A DNA stretch of 11,923 bases, from positions 1 through 11,923 of the forward strand of contig JAICQA010000049.1 of assembly GCA_025929595.1 (NCBI GenBank). The letters are read 5' to 3'. A model generated the notes under the pieces. That model ran no database searches. It was not told where the DNA came from and worked only from the letters and a program-made list of their open reading frames with translations. The position numbers were made by a program, and so were the translations under genes. The first letter of the stretch is position 1. Every line of letters starts with the position of its first letter. Shown piece after piece: positions 1-6,965 of this stretch. This stretch comes from Xanthobacteraceae bacterium. Its GTDB lineage: Bacteria; Pseudomonadota; Alphaproteobacteria; Rhizobiales; Xanthobacteraceae.

Positions 1-340
1 CGCGGTTGCTGATCACCTCGTTGGCATTCATGTTCGACTGGGTGCCGGAGCCGGTCTGCCAGACGACGAGCGGGAAGTGCTCGTCGAGCTTGCCATCGAT
101 GACCTCCTGCGCCGCCTCCACGATGGCGCCCGAGAGCTTGCTGTCGAGCAGGCCCATGTCGGCGTTGGTTTCGGCCGCCGCGCGTTTCACGATGCCGAAG
201 GCGCGCACGATGGGCTTGGGCATGCGCTCGCCGCCGATCTTGAAGTTTTCCAGCGACCGTTCGGTCTGCGCGCCCCAATAGCGGTCGGCGGGGACGTCGA
301 TCGGGCCGAAGGTGTCGGTTTCGGTGCGGGTGGCGGCCAT
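1..340 (-). CDS. fumC: Fumarate hydratase class II, N-terminal part (runs off window edge)
   Basis: Class II fumarase interconverts fumarate and L-malate in the TCA cycle as a cytosolic homotetramer. Only the first 113 codons are present; the gene continues beyond position 1. The minus-strand translation starts at the ATG complementary to 338-340 and contains the family's opening block (residues 10-41, DTFGPIDVPADRYWGAQTER then the FKIGGERMP stretch). It also has the substrate-site segment GSGTQSNMN at about 97-105, followed by NEVISNR. This pattern is typical of FumC rather than of aspartase or argininosuccinate lyase, although aspartase shares part of it. The start gives the usual FumC N-terminus. 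The Shine-Dalgarno is weak (GAGAA a few bases upstream). The gene is divergent from the ribbon-helix-helix gene, so regulatory DNA should lie in 341-760. Identity is confident; completeness cannot be judged. Confidence 0.95.
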   Translation of the reverse strand, partial: MAATRTETDTFGPIDVPADRYWGAQTERSLENFKIGGERMPKPIVRAFGIVKRAAAETNADMGLLDSKLSGAIVEAAQEVIDGKLDEHFPLVVWQTGSGTQSNMNANEVISNR

Positions 341-596
341 AACTTTATTCTCTGCGGTAAAGGCGGGCCGCTTCTAGCATGCGCTGCCGAAGCCTGAAAA
401 CGTGCGCGTCCCGCACAGCGCGCCGCCGGAGCCCGCCGCATGCGGCATTGCGTTGCGGTGGCGCCAGATAGGGGTTGCGATCCCGGACGCAAAATATATG
501 GTTACGCCCGTTCGCAACCGACACTTCACAAGATCGACCGGCGGACGGACGTATCCTTCTCGATCAGCGGTCTCCCAGCGGGGGGTGGAGACAGCG
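341..596. other. Intergenic region between fumC and the small-ORF/RHH genes
   Basis: About 250 bases without a convincing gene. Open frames cross it on both strands, but they lack family similarity and ribosome sites. It should hold the fumC promoter (minus) and that of the downstream small genes (plus). The only clear structure is the dyad at 473-519, listed separately. I see no tRNA, IS end or T-tract terminator. Confidence 0.6.
473..519. promoter_or_regulatory. AT-centred dyad, possible divergent promoter/operator
   Basis: An 8-bp perfect inverted repeat (GGTTGCGA at 473-480, TCGCAACC at 512-519) flanks a 31-bp spacer containing AAAATATATGG, the most AT-rich spot for several hundred bases. 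Each arm contains TTGCGA read towards the centre. On the plus strand TTGCGA (475-480), a 16-bp gap and TATGGT (497-502) make a weak sigma-70-like pair. On the minus strand the elements face fumC, but the spacing is poorer (about 14 bp to TATATT). Position between divergent genes suits a shared control site. This is inference from pattern only. Confidence 0.3.
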
Positions 597-764
597 ATGG
601 CCGAGCCTAGAGTCATTCTTATTCACGACTGCGAGTCGCACACTCGCGCATGGGCCGGCCGCGATCTGGCGGGCGCCATCGGCGTGCGTGCCGTCAGTTG
701 CATTGCGAAGCCTGCGTCATCCCCAGCGGACGCCACTTCCGAGTCCAAAGGCGCAGTAATATGA
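597..764 (+). CDS. Possible small ORF of 55 aa, ATGA-coupled to the RHH gene
   Basis: I do not recognise this protein. The frame starts ATG GCC GAG at 597 behind a purine-rich GGTGGAGACA stretch that could be a ribosome site. It reads MAEPRVILIHDCESHTRAW at the N-terminus and ends in a polar Ser/Ala-rich tail. Its TGA (762-764) overlaps the ATG (761-763) of the next gene, a common sign of translational coupling. Against it: the 3' half shows mixed third-position bases and a rare AGA codon, no domain is evident, and the overlap can arise by chance. In related genomes I recall a DUF4169 gene near the RHH gene; this ORF does not resemble DUF4169. It could equally be untranslated leader. Confidence 0.3.
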   Translation: MAEPRVILIHDCESHTRAWAGRDLAGAIGVRAVSCIAKPASSPADATSESKGAVI

Positions 765-1012
765 AAAGTCCGGTCGTCAAGCGTTCGATTGTCATCGCGG
801 GTCACAAGACCAGCGTCAGCCTCGAAGACGCGTTCTGGGACGCGCTGAAAGAAATTGCCGCGCGCCGCAAGGCGACGCTGTCCGACCTCGTCGCAAGCAT
901 CGATTCCTCGCGTACGCAGGGTAACCTGTCGTCGGCGATCCGCCTGTTCGTGCTCGACCATTTCCGCTCGTCCAATCGCGACGTGGCCGCGCATCCGGTT
1001 GCCGGCGAGTGA
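761..1012 (+). CDS. Ribbon-helix-helix domain protein (PF13467-like), 83 aa
   Basis: A small cytosolic protein whose N-terminal half matches the ribbon-helix-helix family found across alphaproteobacteria. It has a KRSIVIAGHKTSVSLEDAFW block at residues 8-27 (beta strand then first helix), ALKEIAARR, then the second helix around LSDLVASID at 40-48. Such folds usually bind DNA as dimers through the short beta strand, but for this branch a target has not, to my knowledge, been firmly shown. The ATG at 761 gives the family's usual N-terminus; longer upstream readings add unrelated sequence. No strong Shine-Dalgarno is visible, so initiation may depend on the overlapping upstream ORF. An inverted repeat follows immediately (1019-1042). 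No toxin-like partner is adjacent, so a toxin-antitoxin role is not supported. Confidence 0.85.
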   Translation: MKSPVVKRSIVIAGHKTSVSLEDAFWDALKEIAARRKATLSDLVASIDSSRTQGNLSSAIRLFVLDHFRSSNRDVAAHPVAGE

Positions 1013-1018
1013 GCGGCC

Positions 1019-1042
1019 TTTGGCGGCAATGTTGCCGCCAAA
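1019..1042 (+). terminator. Hairpin after the RHH gene, likely weak terminator
   Basis: A perfect 10-bp inverted repeat (TTTGGCGGCA, loop ATGT, TGCCGCCAAA) starts 6 bases after the RHH stop codon. The stem is GC-rich in its core with A/T at the base, as in bidirectional terminators. There is no clear U-run after it on the plus strand, so intrinsic termination may be inefficient. It separates the RHH gene from the hflK promoter. Confidence 0.6.
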
Positions 1043-1099
1043 TTGATCGAATATTCAGGAAACACTTGGATTTACGCCAAAGCGGCACGTTGCGCCGCG

Positions 1100-1128
1100 T
1101 TGAATGGCGCCGTTCCGTCCCCTATAAG
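1100..1128 (+). promoter_or_regulatory. Candidate hflK promoter (sigma-70-like, with sigma-32 resemblance)
   Basis: TTGAAT (1100-1105), exactly 17 bp, then TATAAG (1123-1128) gives 4/6 and 5/6 matches to the sigma-70 consensus. The same stretch reads GTTGAAT, 13 bp, CCCCTATA (1119-1126), which resembles the heat-shock sigma-32 form (CTTGAAA, then CCCCAT-type -10). Transcription would start near 1134-1136, leaving a roughly 30-nt leader with a Shine-Dalgarno before the chosen hflK ATG at 1167. This placement argues against using the ATG at 1134 as the start. Confidence 0.55.
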
Positions 1129-1166
1129 CCCCGATGAAAGCGCGCGAAGCCGCGCCGGAGGATGTG

Positions 1167-2339
1167 ATGGCTTGGAAGAATCAGGGCGGCGGACCCTGGG
1201 GTGGCGGCGGCGGAGGCGGCGGTCCGCGCGGTCCGTGGGGCTCCGGCCCGCAATCGGGCGGTCCGACACCGCCCGATCTCGAGGATCTCATTCGACGCAG
1301 CCAGGACCGGTTGCGCGGCGTGCTGCCCGGAGGTCTCGGCGGACGCGGCGGTATTCTGCTGATCGTGGCGCTTGTCGCCGTCTGGATGCTGTCGGGCTTC
1401 TATCGTGTGAACACGGACGAGCAGGGCGTCGTCCTGCGCTTCGGCAAGTTCGTGCAACTCACGCAGCCCGGCCTCAACTATCACTGGCCTTACCCGATCG
1501 AGACGGCGCTCACGCCGAAGGTCACGCGCGTCAACCGCACCGATGTCGGCCTGCGCGTGCTCGACGAGCCGCGCCGCGGCACGACGATGCGCGACGTGCC
1601 GCAGGAGAGTCTGATGCTGACCGGCGACGAAAACATCGTCGACGTGCAATATTCGGTGTTCTGGGTCATCAGCAACGCGGCGAACTACCTGTTCAACGTG
1701 CAGCAGCCCGAGGGGACGATCAAAGCGGTGGCGGAAAGCGCCATGCGCGAAGAAATCGGCCGCAACCAGATTCAGCCGATCCTGACCGGCGCGCGGCAGG
1801 CGATCGAAACCTCAGTGCAGGAGCTGATTCAGAAGACCCTCGACGGATACCAATCGGGCATCCAGATCACGCAGGTGCAGTTGCAAAAGGTCGATCCGCC
1901 GCAACAGGTGATCGACGCGTTCCGCGACGTGCAGGCCGCACGCGCCGACGCCGAGCGCCTGCAGAACGAGGCGCAGACTTACGCCAACCGGGTCGTACCG
2001 GAAGCCCGCGGTGATGCGGCGCGGGTCATACAGGCGGCCGAAGGGTATCGCGAGCGCGTCGTGTTCGACGCGCGCGGTCAGGCCGCGCGCTTCGTCAAGA
2101 TCTACGATGAATATGCCAAGGCGCCTGAAGTGACTCGCCGGCGCATGTATCTGGAAACCATGGAGCGTGTGTTCGACGGCATGGATAAGGTGATCGTCGA
2201 TTCCGCGACCGCCAAGAATGGCGGCGGTGTCGTGCCGTATCTGCCACTCGGCGAACTCGGCCGCACGACGCCGCGTCCGGCGACTCCGCCGGCGCAACAG
2301 CAGCGTCCCCCGGCAGCCACGCAGGGAGGCAACCGATGA
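1167..2339 (+). CDS. hflK: FtsH protease modulator HflK, 390 aa
   Basis: HflK is an inner-membrane SPFH/prohibitin-family protein that assembles with HflC around the AAA protease FtsH and tunes its degradation of membrane proteins. The product has the expected parts: a Gly/Pro/Trp-rich cytoplasmic N-terminus (residues 1-35, including eight consecutive Gly), one membrane segment at about 62-79 (GILLIVALVAVWMLSGFY), then the SPFH domain starting VNTDEQGVVLRFGKF. A charged, Ala-rich helical stretch follows, and a Pro/Gln-rich tail ends the protein. The start at 1167 is chosen because GGAGG (1157-1161) lies 5 bases upstream and the MAWKNQGGG opening is typical; an in-frame ATG at 1134 lacks such a site. 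The stop overlaps hflC by ATGA, implying coupled translation and fixed stoichiometry. Confidence 0.95.
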   Translation: MAWKNQGGGPWGGGGGGGGPRGPWGSGPQSGGPTPPDLEDLIRRSQDRLRGVLPGGLGGRGGILLIVALVAVWMLSGFYRVNTDEQGVVLRFGKFVQLTQPGLNYHWPYPIETALTPKVTRVNRTDVGLRVLDEPRRGTTMRDVPQESLMLTGDENIVDVQYSVFWVISNAANYLFNVQQPEGTIKAVAESAMREEIGRNQIQPILTGARQAIETSVQELIQKTLDGYQSGIQITQVQLQKVDPPQQVIDAFRDVQAARADAERLQNEAQTYANRVVPEARGDAARVIQAAEGYRERVVFDARGQAARFVKIYDEYAKAPEVTRRRMYLETMERVFDGMDKVIVDSATAKNGGGVVPYLPLGELGRTTPRPATPPAQQQRPPAATQGGNR

Positions 2340-3250
2340 TGAAAGGTATCGCCGGCGTCATCGCCGTCCTCGTGGCCGTGATTGCGGTCATCGGCTACAC
2401 CTCACTGTTCGCTGTGCATCAGACCGAACAGGCGCTCGTGCTTCGCTTCGGCGAACCTCGCCGCATCATCCGCGACGCCGGTTTGCATTATAAGGTGCCG
2501 TTCATCGACACGGTGGTGGCGATCGACAAGCGCATTCTCGATCTCGATCTGCCGGCGCAGGAAGTCATCGCCTCCGACCAGAAGCGGTTGGTGGTTGATG
2601 CCTTCGCCCGCTACAAGATCAGCGATCCGCTCTTGTTCTATCAATCCGTCAGCACGATCGAGGGCGCCAATTCGCGTCTCGCCACGATCCTGAACTCGTC
2701 GCTGCGCGGCGTGCTTGGAGAATCGACCTTTATCCAGGTCGTGCGCGACGAGCGTTCGCAACTGATGACCCGCATTCAGGAGCGGGTGAACCGCGAAGCC
2801 AGGAATTTCGGCATGGACGTGGTGGATGTGAAAATCCGCCGCGCCGACCTGCCGGAAGCCAACAGCCAGGCGATCTATCAGCGGATGCAGACCGAACGCC
2901 AACGCGAAGCGGCCGAAATCCGGGCGCAGGGCGCGGAGCAGGCGCAACGGACGCGCGCGCGCGCCGACCGCGATGTGACCGTGCTGATCGCCGAGGCGAA
3001 CTCGAAGTCCGAGCAGATCCGCGGCGAAGGCGACGGCGAGCGCAACAGCATTTTTGCGGAAGCCTATGGCCGTGACGTCGGCTTCTTCGACTTCTACCGG
3101 TCGATGCAGGCCTACGAAACGGGCCTGAAGAAGGGCGAGACGCGGCTGCTGCTCGCGCCGGAATCCGAGTTCTTCCGTTACTTCAACGACGCGCGCGGTG
3201 CGGGGGCGACGCCGGCGCCGGCGAGCGGAAGCGGAAACGCCTCGCGCTAA
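2336..3250 (+). CDS. hflC: FtsH protease modulator HflC, 304 aa
   Basis: Partner of HflK in the membrane SPFH complex that holds FtsH. An N-terminal membrane anchor (about residues 4-24) is followed by the SPFH domain beginning VHQTEQALVLRFGEPRRIIR. The family's YKVPFIDTVVAIDKRILDLD segment and a long charged coiled-coil region (about 180-240, rich in Arg/Glu/Ala) come next. The end (FFRYFNDARGAG plus a Pro/Ala/Ser tail) fits HflC. The start at 2336 overlaps the hflK stop as ATGA and has AGGGAGG (2323-2329) 6 bases upstream; a second ATG follows directly at 2339, so the first Met is slightly uncertain. It sits second in the hflK-hflC-DUF2065-deg cluster and is presumably driven from the promoter before hflK. 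Confidence 0.95.
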   Translation: MMKGIAGVIAVLVAVIAVIGYTSLFAVHQTEQALVLRFGEPRRIIRDAGLHYKVPFIDTVVAIDKRILDLDLPAQEVIASDQKRLVVDAFARYKISDPLLFYQSVSTIEGANSRLATILNSSLRGVLGESTFIQVVRDERSQLMTRIQERVNREARNFGMDVVDVKIRRADLPEANSQAIYQRMQTERQREAAEIRAQGAEQAQRTRARADRDVTVLIAEANSKSEQIRGEGDGERNSIFAEAYGRDVGFFDFYRSMQAYETGLKKGETRLLLAPESEFFRYFNDARGAGATPAPASGSGNASR

Positions 3251-3263
3251 AAAGGGGGCGGCG

Positions 3264-3449
3264 ATGACCGACTTCATCGCCGCCATCGGCCTTGTCTTTG
3301 TCATCGAGGGTCTGGCTTTCGCCGCCTTTCCGGGCGCAACCAAGCGCGCCATGGCGCATTTCTTCGAAACACCGGAAGCGCAGTTGCGCGCTGTCGGCGT
3401 CGGGTCGGCGGTGATCGGACTGCTCATCGTCTGGGCGGTGCGCGGTTGA
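3264..3449 (+). CDS. DUF2065 (YjeT-like) small membrane protein, 61 aa
   Basis: A very small inner-membrane protein of unknown function. Two hydrophobic segments are visible: about residues 3-22 (FIAAIGLVFVIEGLAFAAF) and about 44-59 (VGVGSAVIGLLIVWAV). They are separated by a polar loop with KRAMAHFFETPEAQLR. Length and layout match DUF2065, related to E. coli YjeT, which likewise sits beside hflK/hflC. The start at 3264 is supported by AGGGGG (3254-3259) just upstream, 13 bases after the hflC stop; a longer in-frame reading adds an Arg-rich run overlapping hflC and is rejected. Conservation next to hflC suggests a role linked to the HflKC-FtsH complex, but that is inference from position. 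Confidence 0.85.
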   Translation: MTDFIAAIGLVFVIEGLAFAAFPGATKRAMAHFFETPEAQLRAVGVGSAVIGLLIVWAVRG

Positions 3450-3594
3450 GCGATCACATCCGTGCGAAGGCCGCCGCGGCGGGAGCCGCTATTCCGCCGG
3501 AATTCGGCAGCATCTACAATGCTTCTTGCGCGGGGATGAAACCCGGCGCAGCGTTTGCCGTTATCTCCTGCCTTTTCCTGACAAGGGTTTGTCC

Positions 3595-5112
3595 ATGACC
3601 GCCTCGCCGCAGGCTTTCTTCCTCCGCTCGACCGTCCGTGGGGCCGCGACGCTGGCGCTTGGCGCGCTGCTCGTCCTGCCGGTGGCGCCGACGCTGCTCG
3701 CACAGCAGCGCGGCCCGGCCTCGGTCGCGGACGTGGCCGAAAAGGTGCTTGACGCGGTAGTGAACATTTCGACCTCGCAGTCGGTAGGCGGGGGGCAGGC
3801 CGTGCAGCCGCCGCGCCCCAATCCGCCGCGCGGTCAGCAACCGGACGGGCAGGGACCGGGTTCGCCCTTCGACGATTTCTTCGAGGAGTTCTTCAAACGG
3901 CGCGGCGAGGACAACGGCAACCGTCCGCGGCGCGTGTCGTCGCTCGGCTCGGGTTTCGTCATCGATCCGGAAGGCATCATCATAACCAACAATCACGTCA
4001 TCGCCGACGCCGACGAGGTGTTCGCGAATTTCAACGACGGCTCGAAGCTCAAGGCGGAGATCGTCGGGCGCGATCCGAAGACCGACATCGCCGTGCTGCG
4101 GGTGAAGCCCGACAAGCCGCTCAAGTCGGTGTCGTTCGGCGACTCCGACCTCATTCGTGTCGGCGACTGGGTGATGGCGATCGGCAATCCGTTCGGCCTT
4201 GGCGGTTCGCTTTCGGTCGGCGTCGTATCGGCGCGTAATCGCGACATCAACGCGGGTCCTTACGATAACTTCATTCAGACGGACGCCGCGATCAATCGCG
4301 GCAATTCGGGCGGACCGCTCTTCAACATGGAAGGGCAGGTAATCGGCGTGAACACGGCGATCATCTCGCCGACCGGCGGCTCGATCGGCATCGGCTTTTC
4401 CATTCCCGCGAAGACAGCCGTGGCCGTGATCGGCCAATTGCGCGAGTTCGGCGAGACGCGGCGCGGCTGGATCGGCGTGCGCATCCAGGCGGTGGACGAG
4501 CAGATCGCCGAGACGCTCAAGCTCGGCAAGGCGCGCGGCGCGCTGGTCGCGGGCGTGACGGAGAAGGGGCCAGCCGAGAAGTCCGGCATGAAGACGGGCG
4601 ACGTCATCATCCGCTTCGACGGGCAGGAGGTCGCCGAGATGCGCGATCTGCCGCGTGCGGTGGCCGCGACGGCCGTCGGCAAGAGCGTCGAGGTCGTCGT
4701 GCTGCGCGAAGGCAAGGAAGTCACGCTCAAGATCACGCTCGGACGGCTCGAGGACAGCGAGAAGGCGCAGGAAGCGGTGGTAAAGCCGCAGGCGCCGTCG
4801 ACGCCGTCGACCACCAAGCGATTGCTGGGGCTCGAGCTCGCGCCGCTCACCGACGATCTGCGCAAGCGCTTCAAGGTCGGAAGCGGCGTGAAGGGCGTGA
4901 TGATCGTCTCGATCGAGCCGAATTCGCCGCTCTCGGATCAGCGCGTGGCGCCGGGCGATGTGATCGTGGAGGTCACGGGCCAGGCGATCGCTTCACCCGC
5001 CGATCTCCAGAAGCGGCTCGATGCGCTGAAGAAGGACGGGCGCAAGTCAGCGTTGCTGCTGGTGACGAATGGAGCGGGCGAACAGCGCTTCGTGCCGGTG
5101 ACGATCCCATAG
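3595..5112 (+). CDS. degP: Periplasmic Deg/HtrA-family serine protease with two PDZ domains, 505 aa
   Basis: HtrA-family proteases degrade or refold misfolded envelope proteins. The product starts with a signal peptide (Arg-containing n-region, hydrophobic stretch about 17-35, likely cleavage after LLAQ or nearby). A Pro/Gln/Gly-rich linker follows, then a trypsin-like domain with the complete triad: His134 in TNNHVIADADE, Asp164 in DPKTDIAVLRV and Ser238 in RGNSGGPLFN. Two PDZ domains follow at about 311-405 and 415-500. Length fits DegP/DegQ/MucD-type proteins, and which subtype cannot be settled by eye. The start at 3595 has AAGGG (3583-3587) at good spacing and puts the signal peptide at the N-terminus. 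A gap of 145 bp after DUF2065 could hold its own promoter; none is obvious. The TAG stop directly abuts the serB stop. Confidence 0.93.
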   Translation: MTASPQAFFLRSTVRGAATLALGALLVLPVAPTLLAQQRGPASVADVAEKVLDAVVNISTSQSVGGGQAVQPPRPNPPRGQQPDGQGPGSPFDDFFEEFFKRRGEDNGNRPRRVSSLGSGFVIDPEGIIITNNHVIADADEVFANFNDGSKLKAEIVGRDPKTDIAVLRVKPDKPLKSVSFGDSDLIRVGDWVMAIGNPFGLGGSLSVGVVSARNRDINAGPYDNFIQTDAAINRGNSGGPLFNMEGQVIGVNTAIISPTGGSIGIGFSIPAKTAVAVIGQLREFGETRRGWIGVRIQAVDEQIAETLKLGKARGALVAGVTEKGPAEKSGMKTGDVIIRFDGQEVAEMRDLPRAVAATAVGKSVEVVVLREGKEVTLKITLGRLEDSEKAQEAVVKPQAPSTPSTTKRLLGLELAPLTDDLRKRFKVGSGVKGVMIVSIEPNSPLSDQRVAPGDVIVEVTGQAIASPADLQKRLDALKKDGRKSALLLVTNGAGEQRFVPVTIP

Positions 5113-6018
5113 TCAGGCGGCGAATTCGTCGCGCCGGTAACCCTGCACGTATAGAAGCGCAGTGAGATCGCCGTGGTCGATGCGTGCGGGCGCGCTCGCG
5201 GCGACTACGGGTTTTGCGCGGAAGGCGATACCGAGTCCGGCCGCCTCGATCATGGGCATGTCGTTCGCGCCGTCGCCGGAAGCGAGTGAGTCTACCGGCT
5301 TCAGGTTCAACCACACCGTCAGCTCTTTCAGAGTCGCGAGTTTAGCTTCCTTGCCGAGGATAGGCTCCTCGACGCGGCCGGCGAGCTTGCCGTTCTCGGC
5401 GAGAAGCACATTGCCGCGATGTTCGTCGAAGCCAAGCATCCTGGCGATGCGGCCGGTGAAAAGCGTGAAGCCGCCCGAAACGAGGCAGGTGTGGACGCCG
5501 TGCCTGCGCAGCGTCGCGACGAGCGTCTTGCCGCCGGGCATCAGCGTGATGCGCTTTTCGATCACTTCATCGATTACTGAAAGCGGCAAGCCCTTCAGCA
5601 GCGCCACCCGCTCGCGCAGCGCGGGCTCGAAGGCAATCTCGCCATTCATGGCGCGCTCGGTGATCTTCGCCACATGTTCTTTGAGTCCCGCGAAGTCGGC
5701 AAGCTCGTCGATGCATTCCTGCTCGATGACCGTGGAATCCATGTCGGTGAGATAGAGCTTCTTGCGGCGGTCGTGCGCGGGCTGAATCACGACATCGACG
5801 GGCGATCCGAGCCGAGGCCGGACCTGATCGGTTAATGCACGCAGGGCGGCGTTCGTGGCTGCGAAAGGAATGTCAGCGGCGATTCCTTGTGCGAGCCAGA
5901 CTGGAGCACCGGCGCCGGGCAGCAGCGTGCGTGCTGCGGCCAGAATCGCGTCGGTCAGAACCGGCCGGGCCGGGTCCGAGACGAGGGTGGCGACGTGACT
6001 GGTCGGCGAGGGAGCCAT
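5113..6018 (-). CDS. serB: Phosphoserine phosphatase SerB, 301 aa
   Basis: SerB hydrolyses O-phospho-L-serine to L-serine, the last step of the phosphorylated serine pathway, in the cytosol. It is a HAD-superfamily enzyme. All motifs are present: I, DMDST at 92-96 (Asp92 nucleophile, Asp94 acid/base); II, SGGFT at 181-185; III, Lys226; IV, GDGANDMPM at 248-256. The N-terminal 85 residues are the less conserved domain of the long SerB form. The ATG at 6018 gives the expected start, but there is no recognisable Shine-Dalgarno, only a pyrimidine-rich stretch. The gene is convergent with deg with zero spacing and divergent from miaA across 14 bp. Its promoter must therefore lie largely inside the miaA coding region. 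Confidence 0.95.
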   Translation of the reverse strand: MAPSPTSHVATLVSDPARPVLTDAILAAARTLLPGAGAPVWLAQGIAADIPFAATNAALRALTDQVRPRLGSPVDVVIQPAHDRRKKLYLTDMDSTVIEQECIDELADFAGLKEHVAKITERAMNGEIAFEPALRERVALLKGLPLSVIDEVIEKRITLMPGGKTLVATLRRHGVHTCLVSGGFTLFTGRIARMLGFDEHRGNVLLAENGKLAGRVEEPILGKEAKLATLKELTVWLNLKPVDSLASGDGANDMPMIEAAGLGIAFRAKPVVAASAPARIDHGDLTALLYVQGYRRDEFAA

Positions 6019-6032
6019 GCTAAGAGAGCGCG

Positions 6033-6965
6033 ATGAAATCCGGGACGATCCGCGCCCTGCTCATTGCAGGTCCGACCGCGAGCGGCAAGTCGGCGCTCGC
6101 GCTGTCGCTGGCCGAGCGGCTCGGCGGCACGGTCGTCAACGCGGATTCCATGCAGGTCTATCGCGACCTGCGGATCATCACGGCACGGCCGACCGGGGAC
6201 GAGGAAGCCCGCGTCCCGCATCTCCTTTATGGCCATGTGGACGCATCCGAGAATTTTTCAACCGGCCGCTGGGTCACGGACGCAGTGCGGACACTGAAGG
6301 AAGTCGAGGCGAACGGCCGGCTGCCGATCTTTGTGGGCGGGACCGGACTTTATTTCCGGGCGCTGACACAGGGCCTTTCGGACATACCGCCCGTGCCGGC
6401 CGAGGTTCGGGCGCGCGTGCGCGGCGAGGCGGAGGGCGTCGCGACACCCGATCTGCACAGGCGGCTCTCCGTCGCCGACACAACGACAGCAAGGCGTCTC
6501 AAGCCAAACGACCGGCAACGTGTCCTGCGCGCGCTGGAAGTGTTCGCCGCGACCGCACGCTCATTGACCGAATGGCAGAAAAAGCCCGGTGTGCCCATGT
6601 TGCGGCCGAAAGAAACATTGGCCGTCTTCCTCTCCGTCGATCGCGATGCGCTTCGTGCGCGCATCGACGCGCGCTTTGACGCAATGCTGGAATCGGGAGC
6701 ATTGGATGAAGTTCGGGCGCTTGCCGCGCGCAAGCTCGATCCTGCGTTACCCGCGATGAAAGCGCACGGCGTGCCGTGGCTCATGCGGCATCTGAGGGGC
6801 GAGATTTCGCTGGAGGAAGCCGCGGAGGGCGGGAAGGCCGATACGCGGCGCTATGCCAAGCGGCAGGAGACGTGGTTCCGGCACCAGCTTAAAGAATTCC
6901 GCTGGCTCACTCCGGAATCTGCTTTGGCCTTCCTCGGGAACGCAACAACATCACGCCAAAGCTAG
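6033..6965 (+). CDS. miaA: tRNA dimethylallyltransferase MiaA, 310 aa
   Basis: MiaA transfers a dimethylallyl group from DMAPP to N6 of A37 in tRNAs reading UNN codons, improving decoding. Key motifs: the P-loop GPTASGKS at 13-20, NADSMQVYRDL at 36-46 (catalytic Asp38 region), TARPT at 50-54, and the GGTGLYFRAL block around residue 105. A C-terminal tRNA-binding part ends in RRYAKRQETWFR then FRWL. Length is normal. The ATG at 6033 has AAGAGAG (6022-6028) close upstream. It is divergent from serB, so upstream control elements overlap serB codons. Its TAG stop lies inside CTAG (6962-6965), which is also the stop of the convergent ACP-like gene. I see no terminator between them, so the two transcripts probably overlap. 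Confidence 0.96.
   Translation: MKSGTIRALLIAGPTASGKSALALSLAERLGGTVVNADSMQVYRDLRIITARPTGDEEARVPHLLYGHVDASENFSTGRWVTDAVRTLKEVEANGRLPIFVGGTGLYFRALTQGLSDIPPVPAEVRARVRGEAEGVATPDLHRRLSVADTTTARRLKPNDRQRVLRALEVFAATARSLTEWQKKPGVPMLRPKETLAVFLSVDRDALRARIDARFDAMLESGALDEVRALAARKLDPALPAMKAHGVPWLMRHLRGEISLEEAAEGGKADTRRYAKRQETWFRHQLKEFRWLTPESALAFLGNATTSRQS

Noticed and set aside
761..1012. RHH protein as the antitoxin of a toxin-antitoxin pair
   Set aside because: It belongs to the PF13467-like branch, not the CopG/ParD antitoxin type by eye, and no toxin-like gene is adjacent; the upstream 55-aa frame has no toxin features.
1200..1232. GGC/GGT simple repeat near the start of hflK
   Set aside because: It encodes the Gly-rich N-terminus common in HflK proteins; not an independent repeat element.
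1043..2014. Plus-strand frame of 323 codons overlapping hflK
   Set aside because: Arg/Ala-rich out-of-frame reading of hflK; hflK itself is unambiguous.
3471..3482. 12-bp perfect palindrome CCGCCGCGGCGG between DUF2065 and deg
   Set aside because: It has no loop or T-run and is low-complexity CCG/CGG; chance is likely in this GC-rich spacer.
2402..3703. Minus-strand open frame of 433 codons opposite hflC and the 5' end of deg
   Set aside because: It crosses four features on the other strand, has no domain or ribosome site, and has shadow-like composition.
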